Source: Ceriagrion tenellum (Eukaryota > Arthropoda > Insecta > Odonata > Coenagrionidae). From it: a stretch of 64,000 bases of DNA. Numbering within the stretch: the stretch's first letter is position 1; each line of letters opens with the position of its first letter. The position numbers and the translations under genes were made by a program. Where the stretch lies: positions 163,261,780 to 163,325,779 of the forward strand of contig OY720633.1 of NCBI GenBank assembly GCA_963169105.1, read 5' to 3'. A model generated the notes under the pieces. The model had not been told where the DNA came from, did no database searches, and was given only the letters and a program-made list of their open reading frames with translations. Below, one piece after another: positions 1 through 11,530 of the stretch.

Positions 1-1141
1 GAGTAGGTAAATCCATCATAAAATTTTACCCAGGTGGTAAAAATGTCAAAGTGATCATATTTTACACTCAACCACTTGTGAGGGCTCCGAACGCTGTGAC
101 TGAATGTAGATCTGTTCGGGTGTTCACATAAAATGTTCAGTATTCACATCCAGAGACTTCGTTTTTACGTCCATGCGGTGGAATAAAATTTTGACGATGT
201 TGTTCAAGAGACTGGAAATGTGTGAAGAGCTTGGGTTATTGACAAAAAATATTCACTGAGATATGGAATGATTTCTTTAATACTCAAAATAAGAAAACGC
301 ACATGTCAATACCTTCTCATAGCAACTTTAATTAGGGCTTAGGTATCATAGCTATCTCTTCAAGGAAGTGAAAATCTGAGAAATTATAAAGGAATTAAAA
401 CTACTATAGCGAAAATTCGATTACGAGGTCGTAACCAAATGATTTAGGAAGAAAATTGATAAAAATAGTCCTTATGAACTCACGGCAATGATTTCTCTCA
501 CATCAATTAGCGATTAATATTTTTTGTTAAATAGTTATGTAATCTTTGCTACATGTGAAGCTTGGAGGATTGTAGATTGTGTTCTCAACCTTAGACAATT
601 AATGAAAATAGCAGCATTTCGTAGCTCAGTAATTGAAATATTATCAAACAATTTCACGGATAAGACATTTTCAATTCTCAAAAAAAAACGGTATTCTGGA
701 AAAAGGAAAACATCGAGTCTCAGTCATATCTCTCCGTCATTATGGAAGTATATTGTTCCAACCAACCTATAAAGCCATGAAAATATAAAATACATTATGC
801 GGAAAAACTCAACCATAGGATGTTTACTAGGCTTCAGTCGCCTGACAAAAATAAGTTCATTTTTCGTCTTAGAAGGAGGAAGGAGTCGGAGCATGTGACC
901 AAGTGAGACATATTGAAATTAACGGTTAAAAACAACTGTACGACCAATTGTATCGGTAGATACAACTTTTCTCCATCACTCATTATCTTGTATCGGTATG
1001 TTTTATAACTACTGCTAATAAGATTAAAAATAATTGTTTTTTCTAAAACGTAATTCAATTCCAAAAAAATATATGTTCAACAACACTAAAATGTGACCTG
1101 AAGCCTGAATACTGATATTAGTTACTTTGGGATCGATTCAT
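1..1141. other. AT-rich sequence, nothing recognised
   Basis: No recognisable coding region, repeat or RNA was seen. Short open frames here (for example 524-772 plus and 834-1,064 minus) have AT-driven composition and resemble no protein family I know. Confidence 0.6.
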
Positions 1142-1394
1142 AAGTTTTGCAAGACTCCTTCTTGCACTCTGTCTGCGGATTCTATCCAGCTCCATGAATG
1201 GGTTTTCAGTAAGTGACGGTTCCTTCCCTTACCACTCTTGGGAGGCTACCAAGAAAGCCTTGAATCCAAAGCTCCGGATTAAAGGCTTAAGTTCGAGGAA
1301 TTCGGCAACAATATTCGAAACTGCCTCACATGCGGCCAGATGAGCCTGCGACCACTTCCCGTCGGAGGATTTCCCACGAATTTATATTGTACTT
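1142..1394 (-). pseudogene. Unidentified coding-like fragment
   Basis: The minus strand here is clearly richer in G+C than its flanks. It reads as a peptide with balanced composition, including KWSQAHLAACEAVSNIVAEF and then LELKPLIRSFGFKAFLVASQ, ending in a stop at 1,229-1,231. The same frame continues past that stop with a further coding-like stretch (MELDRIRRQSARRSLAKLMN). The stop overlaps GGTAAGGG, which also looks like a 5' splice donor, so this could be an exon end or a decayed mobile-element frame with one stop. I do not recognise the family. No start codon, second exon or downstream signal was identified. Confidence 0.25.
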
Positions 1395-4300
1395 TGGATT
1401 ACATAACCCAGGGGATCAGAGAGTTTGATTCATTGATGGCCAAAACTGAATATCTGAAATATAAGTAGCGAGGTTAGGTTGCTGTTGCTAATTGAACTTA
1501 ATATAGTATCAGAATTCGGGATCTAATAGTAAAAAACAAAAGATATAGCGTAAGATGAACCAGTAGATGAACAGTCCAAATTTGGGCATCCTTCCAGTTC
1601 GGACGAACAGCGACATATTCAATTGAATTCAAGGTACGTATTTAGTGAATGTAATTTCGCACAATTCCAAGGTGGGAAACCTTTTTGAGAACGCGAGTGG
1701 AAATCGGTCTAATGCCTAATACACTTTGTATCGAGTGCCCGCCAAAACGTTTGAGAATTCATAATTTCGTATCTTGATATCTGATTTGTACTTAGCAGTG
1801 TGAAACTATATCAAACTGACCGAATGAGAGAAAATTAAGACAAAATAATCCAACTGCCCACTCTCGGTCGCGCTGCCGTTTCTCTAGCCAAATGAGAAAT
1901 GAACTTCGCATTCACGCATTCACACGCCGGCCGAACCCGGCATCCACACGCCGGGGCTGTCCCTGGCTCTGAAAGGTGTCAATGCCCGAAAAAATTTCTC
2001 ACGGACCGGTTTCGAATGCCAGAAACAAGTAATCGGCGTACCAAGTTTGGCACGAGTGCCAAGGTTTTCCCATCCCTGGGCTAGTCATTTTACTTAAGAG
2101 AACAAAAAACCTTAGGACCTTTTGCTCAGTAAATATCATTCGCCAACACTAGGAACCTTTCGCTTACGATATCAAGGAATATTGTACGCAGGGATGCTAA
2201 CAGTATCTTGGGATCACAGCCAAGTTGACCTCTCGTTCTTTCGAGGAGGTCTCATGAAATACTGCTAAATTAAATTTAAGTGCGGAAGTGTAAGAGTGTT
2301 TTCTTTTCGGACGGTCGAGAAGGGTCTGCCCGGTTGCTAATTATTAATTAAATATTCGAGGGTAGTTATTGCAACCATTTGATTCTTGTGGAGGAAATTA
2401 GTGCAGGACGAAAATATGAGGGAAGTTAATGAGATTCCAAATATTTTTTATTAAAAGTATTGCATTGCGTTATAAATTAATGCTTTTAGATCCCAACCTG
2501 CCTGAGCCTAAACAGAATTACGGATAAAATATTAAGGATTAGCTGCTTTGATAGAGTGCCGCCGAGGTCCTTTCTAAACCTCTATACATAATTTATGCGA
2601 TGCAATCACTTAAGTTTTTATTTTCTGGCAAAATATTTCCGTGGATCATCAAAGGAGGTGTTATGGATGGTCTGTTAATGTGCAGCCAATAGTTCAGCTG
2701 CAATAGGATCAGAATTCTATGCGTAGTCAAGGGCACATTCGTAAACAATGTTACTATTTTACCAATTTTACTTCCTTCATTTCTTTCAGAATTTCAACGG
2801 TTTTTAGTGATTAAGATAATGAAATCTTAAACAAAAAGAAGAAAAACCAAGAGCACATAAAACATTCCAGAACCTTAAACATAAATGTGAAAACACAATT
2901 GAGTGTTACAATTAGTGAGTAAAAATCTCTGCCCTCAAATAGAAAACGATAAATTATCCTTTATCCTTACCTTATTTCAATGGGCATAGATATTTTACTG
3001 ATAGGAAAGACATGAAGCTGGAATTTGGAATGGAGTGTAAATACAGTCAAAATCGACAATGCAGGAGGTTTAGAAGTTATTGTTAAGTCAAATTTTCTGC
3101 CATGGTAGACCCTTAGTTTAGCAGGCAGTGGAGGGATTTTATTTTTCATGGACGCATAAGTATTGATTTTTTCATTCTGAAGTGTACCCATTTGTTTCCT
3201 GTGATTTACTGCAAGGCTTGAGGTAACTTGAAGCATTGCCACTATCCCATATACTCTCCATAAAAACGTGCCGTAGTGGTATCAAAAGGTATTCGGTTTC
3301 CAGAGATCCATTTTTAAGGTTTACTAGGTAAACTTTCAACATCAAAAGCTTGATTTCGGATTTTTTATGGATAAAAATGTAACTTTTCCTTGTTTAAAGT
3401 ATTTAATCATCATTCTGATAATGGTTTTTAACTATCATCGAGCAGTTTCAACATTGAAAATTTCATTAAACTCTAGAAGATATTTTCAAGCCTTCTTAAT
3501 GGAAAATCCTTTATGACACTCCGAAAGTATCCATTTATTCCTATTTCGAAGGTAAACATTTCAGTTTCTTTTTCTAAGTCAGCAAAAGGCAAAGGCAAAA
3601 GTCGCAACACGAAATTCACAAGTAGTAACTTCGGGTTTTATATACATTGTGAGGCATGGTAATTTTAGGTTTAACTGGGGCTATTCTCATCCCAATTGGT
3701 GTTAAAAATGTGTATCGTACTCCCTTTGGTGGACTATCATTTCATTTAAGAATAAAATGGGCATTTTTAGCTAAATAAAATAACCAAGAAAGCGGAGAGC
3801 TTGCGGAGAATTGACGTTGGAATAAAGAATGAAGGCACGATTGGTGGGAGAACACTTAGCTACGGAGTCGCTGTTACAGAAGTACGTGGAGTAAAGAGTA
3901 TACATATGGCGTGGCCGACAATGCAATGAATTCAGGTGAGCTTCTGCATTTTATGCAGCAAATACTTGCATAAAATGATGAAAATGAGAGGATTTACTGC
4001 TTATAGGCACATTAAGTACCTGACGTTTGTTTTAACAAGGTTTGATTTCTGATCATGCTTGTAATACGATTACGTTGGATACTATGGAAACCGTAAAAAG
4101 CGCAATAAATAATAATAGCAAAGTAGTAGATTTCAAATTATATAACTTGAAGGAGAGTAATGAGAAGATGATAATATAACAAGTATTCATGACTCACGAG
4201 AAAAGTGATATATGAGTCGAAGGAAGCAAAAGTGTTGTTAATCATTTGTGTGGAATAGTGTGCGCTTAAGTACTCCTCCACCTGAGTTTTATTTTTTGCT

Positions 4301-6899
4301 CTAATAATGTGAGGCTAGTTATATTGTTTTTTCTCCCGAGTGTGGAAACTCTGGGCTTTATTGATTATTTACTTTACTTCAAGTCTCATTTCCCATAAGT
4401 CAGTCATAGTTTACACCATTTATGCTCTCAACAGCTCGTATATTGTAGGCAACTTGCGAAAAATTTATGAGAGCCCTTAAATCTTGCTGAAATATCTGAA
4501 AAAACTACCCTCTGACTTAAAATATTGGCGTTCACTTAGTATTGCTTGAGTTGTGAACTGTCAACAAAAACTTAAGTATGTATATTAAAAATATTTTGGT
4601 GGAATTATATTGGCAGTACGGGTTTTACTTGCCTCCAACACAATCGGACGCGATATTGAGACATTTTATAACCTGTCAATTCTGTAAATTATAAATGCGA
4701 GATAGATAAAATGAATCTTTAAACACTCCAAGGTGATTTCAAGCGGTGATGGGAAAAGATTTTATCTCTTACAAAGTACCAGTATGAAATGGAGCTCACA
4801 AATACATTTGATGAGTGTCCGGGCACTTTTATTTCACGTTCTGTAGTATCTTGAAGATAACTGTGGTGACGGAGGGCAGCAATTGTAAACACTTGTCAGA
4901 GACATCGATTCCCAATGAGATATTGACTTCCTGGCTGGAGCTTGGGCCAACAAAACTTTGAGCCAGAAAACCAGTGTATCCTTTGTGTTTGTAACCCTTG
5001 AGCATTGGTTGGGGAGTGTGATGACACAGGAAAAACCCAATACTTTGCTATATGGAGAGGAATAAGAAGCGAGGTTGATTTTTTTCTCTACTGGATGAGA
5101 TAGGCAACGTATCCCTTTAATCTTGAGCTGAGTATTGAGGATTAGTCGCCACTTTACTCGTCGATGAAACTGTTTCATTACAGAAACATGATACATCAAT
5201 ACGTTGTATGTAATGAGTCCGGATTAAGGGGGCAATTTTCACTGTGACTGATAAAAATCCATCGCTAGAGAGTGATTTTTCATTTATTCCTCGTATTGAA
5301 TGGACTATGTTATAAATAAAATGCAATTTATTAATCCATAAATCAATATTGAAACCATTTTTCCATCTTCATTTTTTTGAATATTACACTTTTAAACATT
5401 CAGAAAGTGAACTCTTCTATTTTGCACCATCCATATCCAATTTCATCTGATCATTATTTTAAAGGGTAAATAAAGATATAAACTAGCAAATACCCGCCGT
5501 ACCAGTCTTGTCATTGACCACACCGAATTAGACTAAAATTGTTTTGATAATTTTGAGATCTCGAACTCTTGATCGTAGTTGATACGGTATGTTGCTAATT
5601 CATTTGTCTTTTTATGTGGCTTTACACGATAAATTCTTGTAAAAAAATGTAAAAAATTCTTGTATAAAAATAATTTAATTTATGGGAGTTAACAATTTCT
5701 TAAAATGAGCTCGTTGTGAATTACGTAAGGTGTTCCCGCTATGTGCTGAAAAAAATTGTGCCATCAATTCCTGCGTTATTTTGGATGTCATCAGCAAAAC
5801 TGATGCATCCGATTTGCTGCAATACATATTGATAACATAAAAACCACGATATTACACTTTTACCGGGTTTAGAGATGAAAGTTGTACGGCCAAGAGCAAT
5901 GAGTAATTTACAAATGACACCAAAAGCAGTCACAATAGCAATAGAAACGATCGTTACTATATCAGGTTTAACTTTGTAGGAGTACAAACATACACAAAAA
6001 AAGATGTATCTGTACTAATCTTTAAAAAGTTGTTAATTAGAAAAAAATTCGCACAGAAAAATTGTAACCAAATACCTACAAGTCATATTTAATTCCAATA
6101 CTGGATGTAGTGTAAAAGCTGTAACACAATCTGAAAAGCGTAAATAAATAAGGAATAGGAAAATTATCCTTCTTCATGGATATTTGATGAACTGCTGCAA
6201 TAGTTTTAAATGTGTATTAACTTAGCAGGCTTTGTGGAAGGATACATGCCCGGTAATTACGCTACCAATCCGCAGTAGTTCCAAATAGAATTTTTTTCGA
6301 CGTTGCATATGATCATAGATACTTTCAAACTGCAGATTTAGTCAATTTTGTCTTGTAAGTTACCTAGAGTTTTTCCCGGCACACGCTAAATATGTTTCTA
6401 CCTAAAAGAAAAAAAATCATGGGAAAATAGGGTCCACCATTGTCTCCTATTAGCTGAGCAAATATCTTTGCTAATGAAAAAATATTTCGACATATCATAT
6501 AATTAGGCCTGTTCTGTGAAAAAATATTATATTTCAGTCCTTTAAGATATTACGAGAGGGTATAGACCCTCTCCAGTTTGAAGATTTTAAGCTTAAACTA
6601 AATTCCGGGACTTTTAGCATATTTTGTTCAACTCTAACCCCCAGAATATTGTTAATGCGCAAGAATTTTGAAAAATGAGATGACACATCACACACTCCAA
6701 AGAACGGAGAGGCACCATGATTAGTTTCAACTAGAGGACTGAAATCGATTTCCGGAATCTTGTCTATTTTTCCGATTCCAGCTCACCTTATCCTAAAGGC
6801 GATTTTTGCTTCATGTATTACTCGTGGGAAATAGATGCCTTTTGGTTTTAGTAAAATGAATGATTCCGTAACTCTTGAGTCACGATAGAAGGGCAGTCG
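1395..6899. other. AT-rich sequence, nothing recognised
   Basis: Over 5 kb with no supported gene. Short open frames at 2,967-3,242, 4,834-5,199 and 5,739-5,987 (all minus) match nothing I recognise and lack any conserved motif. The only local structure noted is a small imperfect hairpin at 5,783-5,810, with an 11-bp stem, one bulged base and a CAAAA loop. Confidence 0.55.
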
Positions 6900-7510
6900 A
6901 AATTTTACGGATTGGTGGTGTGGTATAGACCATCAGGGGGCGAAATATCAACGACCTCGTCCCGCCTTGCCCTTTCTACTTTCGACATCCCTCATTTCTC
7001 GCCATTTCATGGAAATGTCATCAAGGGAGGAGACACCGCTCCCTTTTAACCTCTTTCAAAACCAGTCGTTAAAACTATTCAAATTTTTTAACGAAGCCTC
7101 CGTGGTGTAAATAATCTACTTTTTACAGTCCCTCACGTATCAATGCTATTTTTCTTTGAATCCGTAACTTGTGGCGCTGGCATTGACGACGGCGTAATTA
7201 GGGAGAGCTGGCGAGTACTCCGGAGGACGACGGATCCCAGCCGCACGCATTCTTTTTATTGCCCTCGAATCTGAGCCAAGTCTCAGAAAAGGAGTTTCAA
7301 TGAAACGGGAACTCAACCGCCGAATCGGATTCGTCGTCCGCGGGCCTTTTTGAGCCATCATCGCCAGAACGCGAGCGACCTTTCATGAGCCTGTGTTGAT
7401 TCATCGTGTGTGGGATGTTGCCCTTTCTGCTCACTTCCACTCGAATGCAAACGAGCCAAAGAAAGGCGATGTTGAATAAGCGGATCCGAGGGGGAAAAAT
7501 GGGCAATCTC
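6900..7510. other. GC-richer segment with a CTCF-like motif
   Basis: Base composition rises, with CpG dinucleotides concentrated in 7,150-7,370. At 6,929-6,943 the plus strand has ACCATCAGGGGGCGA, close to the core of the CTCF binding consensus. Two overlapping minus-strand frames (7,146-7,361 and 7,297-7,506) run through the CpG part but look like products of composition. This may be a regulatory segment, but no promoter or transcript start can be shown. Confidence 0.3.
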
Positions 7511-9551
7511 CTTGATTATTTTGATGCAAAACCCGTCACATTATATTTGACCTCCTTCCCCGCTGTAAATGCGTAGTTTTTCAAGTAACCTGTAACTCAT
7601 AGCCGTAATTATGCTTAAACTACGGAGAATAATGCTTCCGGGTGGTCCAGGAATAAAGAAAAAATGTGATTCTTAAAACTTTGAACCCAGGAACACACTG
7701 TGAGAAAATTATAATATTAATGGTTTTTTATTTTTCGAAAGAAACATCTCCTGTGTATAATATTTGGAGTACAGACTATGTTTTTTGCTGGAATTTGTTC
7801 TGTAAAAGAATTCGTCCTGCGAATCTGAACCTCTTAGTTAGAAGTTATGAAGTGAAGCATTATATATATACTACATTTTCTTAATCTCTCTTTAACTCTC
7901 GCTCGATTAAAAACTTTTCAAGAAATGTGCGCACTTGGCTCAATATAATAATGCGTAGATTTAAGTGCTCAATTCATGGAAAATGAAAACTACTCTTGAT
8001 AAATATAATGAATACTTTTTACTAGTTAAAAATCATTAAAGCACTAACCTCTCTTAAATAATGATTTGTGCTTGAAAATCCAAGTTTTGTCCTTAGAGAC
8101 TCTCCATCGACCTCAATGACAATAGGGGTTTTTCGGCTTGGATTATTATTTCCTATGTCTACGTTTGTCTATTACACTCTCAGGTTCAGTAATTACGGTT
8201 TTTTATATGATAGTGGCAATGAGATAAGATTAATTCTTATTAACGCTATTACATATTAACTAATGAATGTGTCTCCCACGGTTACGTTACAGTTCCACAA
8301 TTAACAGTAATAATCATTAAACTGGGTCATGTAAAAAACACGTGTAATCGTCACTAATAGGAAGCATTCATTAACCATCGCATTGCAACGATATTCTCGT
8401 GGAATTTCGGAACAACAGGCCATGGGCGCAATAAATACGAAGGATTCACCAAATATCCGGTAGAATGCTTTCAGTACTAAACCATTCACTTGTCCAACTT
8501 TTACATAATTTGTTCAATTTTTCCCTTATGCTCAAGAAGCATGTGAGAATACTGGTATGAGTAACAGTAGCGATTAAGCGACTAGACATGAACTAATATT
8601 TTGCATAGCTTATGAATGAACAATTCATGATTAAGAATCGTCTATCTACCTATGAAGAATTATTACATCGTTTTAATGGACACAAAATACCACGCCTAAC
8701 TCGAGGCAATCACCTTGTTAATTACTTCCCCTTGAATGTAAAATATGAGGTACAGAAACGATAGGCATATGTAGAAGACTTTATTGCGCTTGAAATGAAA
8801 AGGAGCCATTTGTAGCCTAACTGAATTGGTACTACATATTCACATTTGATTTTAGTCCTGTGATATTGAAATTAAAAATTTGGTTCCAGTGTATTTCCAC
8901 TGAGTTCGCTAAATAATGTAAAATTATTTTTAGCTATCATTAATCAAGCGAGTGGTTAACATTTTTCTCGTTATTTTAAGCTATTATAAATGACAATAGA
9001 ATTTCGTCAAGTCCATTGAGCTTAGCGAAACAATAAAGATTTTATCTCATAAAATTTAATTCTCGAACTCACTTGTCATAGAAAATTTACACATTTCTCA
9101 TTTTTGAACGGATTGGAATAATTCAATTACAATTAATAATTATTGATAGGATTTCAATTGTTTGAGAGAATTGGGATGCTATAAAAATATTGGAGCGATT
9201 GGGAACATTATATTCAAAGAGTGATTTTGATTTTATCGAAAATATCCAAGGCCTCAAAATTGGACGGAAGCATTACATATTTTAGCTACAAATTTATGCT
9301 TCACATGAGTAATGAATTTAAAAATTATTTTGAACAATGTCAATTTAAAAAAATAATTACTGAAAATTATTTCCTCAAGCTCGCATTCTACGGTTATTTC
9401 CATCAAGTTAGAAATATGCTTCCAGATATTGGAATTACTGCTCAAATTTTATCTTTCTTTCAGCAGAATAAAAAAACTACAGGAAACCAAAAATAAACTA
9501 ACGTAACATTATAAAGATTTACTGCGCCTTTAATTATCAGTTAAGTCATAC
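7511..9551. other. AT-rich sequence, nothing recognised
   Basis: Strongly AT-rich, with only short chance frames such as 9,221-9,496 plus, whose translation is lysine, asparagine and phenylalanine-rich. No repeat or RNA signature was found. Confidence 0.6.
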
Positions 9552-9623
9552 ATTTTTGAAAAAACCTGACACTTAGCCTGATCGTTTATTTTTGAAAAAT
9601 CCTGATACTTAGCCTGATCGTTT
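9552..9623 (+). repeat. 36-bp tandem duplication, two copies
   Basis: Two adjacent 36-bp units begin at 9,552 and 9,588. Both contain ACTTAGCCTGATCGTTT, and they differ at only a few bases within ATTTTTGAAAA and CCTGA. The duplication lies just outside a GC-richer segment (9,635-9,715) that adjoins the LINE fragment at 9,729. Confidence 0.85.
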
Positions 9624-9728
9624 ATTTAGCAAAGCCGCCTCCGGATGAAACCCCTTTGTATAGAGGCACTGTATAGGGCCTCGAAACCCCTCTCCTCGTT
9701 CGGGGACCTCGCGTCCGAATGCCCAAAG

Positions 9729-10075
9729 ACATCTACATCTACATAATATTCCGCGAGCCGCCACATGGGCATGTGGCAGGGGGTGTTAGGTCACCAGCCG
9801 TGTAAAGGTAAGTTTTTTTTGGAGATGGAACGGTGGCATGAATTATAGGAGAGTATTTAGGGACCTTAATTTTTATTGTGGTCGCTTATTGTGCGCGGAA
9901 AGAACGAGTGTTTGTACCTATCAGTTCGGCAATGTATCTCTCTTATTTTATCGCGTCTGTCAGACCTAGAGATGAAGTGAGGAGTCATGCTAATATTTTC
10001 TATGTCGCTCTGAAAAATTTTTCCAGCAACCTAAGCCTAGCGTGTAGCCTCCGAGTCTCTATGGGGTTAACTTCG
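9729..10075 (-). mobile_element. LINE 3' end, GATGTA-tail family, copy A
   Basis: Read on the minus strand, this is the last part of a non-LTR retrotransposon reverse-transcriptase frame plus its 3' untranslated region. The start translates as PIETRRLHARLRLLEKFF. After a frameshift and stops it continues as MTPHFISRSDRRDKIREIHC and then RTDRYKHSFFPRTISDHNKN, closing with TAA at 9,866-9,868. The RRxxARLxLL and SFFPRTI.xxxN motifs are typical of the C-terminus of LINE polyproteins. The 3' UTR ends in a GATGTA-type tail (plus strand ACATCTACATCTACAT). The copy is 5'-truncated and carries internal stops, so it is inactive. The plus-strand open frame at 9,878-10,147 is an antisense shadow of it. 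Confidence 0.85.
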
Positions 10076-10859
10076 GGAGCATTTATTTTTTATTTAAGGC
10101 CTGCTAATTGCACTGAACTTTACCTTGATATTGTGCTATTACATTAGCCCCATTAAAATAAATATTCTAGTAATGCGTGAATACTTTTTTTATAGCCTTC
10201 GTATAAAAAATAAATTGTAGCCCTTACTCTTTCTCCTCAACTGGAAGCCCCTACCCCTTAATTTTAAAAGTTCCCTCATTAAAAAAAAGAAACTATTGAC
10301 AATTATCCTGATAAAAGAAAATTAAACATATCACAGTTCCTTACCCCTTACATTAGAATTTCATAACATGTCATTACAAAACTTACGAATTAATACATGA
10401 AAATTGATAATCCTCATCGATCATTTGATCGGATACAAAATTTGGCATCCAAGTACATCCTAAATAAAGAAAAACGAAACTCTTTCAAACGTTTAAACCT
10501 CTGTTTACAGAAACCAACCCATTTACGTCACAATTCTTTCACATTTGTTACTCTGCTCTTTTACTTAATTTCGGCACTGTGTTCTTTTTCTTTCAACATT
10601 GTACCATAACAACATTCATAACTGCCTGTGATGTGATTTACAATGGTTAAACAGGTGATCTTAATTAGTATTTGTTCCATAAATATTTTTCGACTGGCTT
10701 AAAAAGTAGTTAAAATGTACGCTCAATAATCCACGAGTACCGCTCAAGGCACCTTAAATCAGGCTCTGATGCAATTTATCGATGAAAACTGGTGGTTTTA
10801 ACAATGGTAGAGTAACAAAGACAAACTCTACTAAAAATAGGAACGTTTATCCGTCAAAA
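10076..10859. other. AT-rich sequence, nothing recognised
   Basis: No supported feature was seen in this stretch. Confidence 0.6.
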
Positions 10860-11530
10860 ATACCATGTGGTTGCGGGTGATGGATATTGAAATTCCTAGC
10901 CGGAGATGCACTACAAAGCAATTTGCCATCGTCACGAGTATAAATGGCGAGGAAATGCTAATCATTTCGAGGAGACTGTATGAGATAGATGCAAGAGAGA
11001 GAGCGAGAGGTCATTTGGAATTTGCGAATAAAAAAACGGTAGCTGGCGAAGGTTGACGACTGCCCGGAATTATCCAGCCTCAGAACGACCGGAAAAGCGC
11101 TTCCCATTTGAGCAGCCGGCTGTGTGTGCGAGAGAGCTGCCGCCGGCCGCCGTCGACAGGGGGCGCAGCCGTCGGCCACACGGGGCGGCGCACTTGTTGC
11201 TAGGGAGGGATGAGGATAGGAGGGGGAGGGAGGGGCGGTAAGGGGGGGAAGTAAGAGAGAGGTAGAGAGGGATGGAGAGGCGAATTTCGATCTCCTAGGC
11301 GCCCCTGTTCCCGCCCCTGCCGTTCTGCAGTCCGCGGCCACCGCGCCAGCCAGCCATCCTATCTATACGCCGCTGACCCTTCCGAATAATTGAGTCCTAA
11401 TAGGGCAATTAATTTTCCGCTTTGCCTCCCGTGAGGGGTCGGTTGTGAGGTGATGATCGTCGCAAAGAAGGACCCCGCCTAGGAGGTGGGGGAAGGGAAG
11501 GCGCGGCGAAGTGTGGTCGAATCAACGATT
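10860..11530. promoter_or_regulatory. CpG island with CTCF-like and G4 motifs
   Basis: A sharply GC- and CpG-rich island lies in AT-rich surroundings, densest at 11,060-11,340. It holds TCGACAGGGGGCGC at 11,153-11,166, close to the CTCF core consensus. A G-quadruplex-capable series lies at 11,222-11,248, with G runs of 5, 3, 4 and 7. The strands are asymmetric: GA-rich on the plus strand around 11,200-11,280, then pyrimidine-rich. Frames at 10,958-11,341 minus and 11,053-11,241 plus pass through the island but are arginine, alanine and proline-rich composition artefacts. It could be a promoter or insulator; no TATA box or transcript can be shown. Confidence 0.35.
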
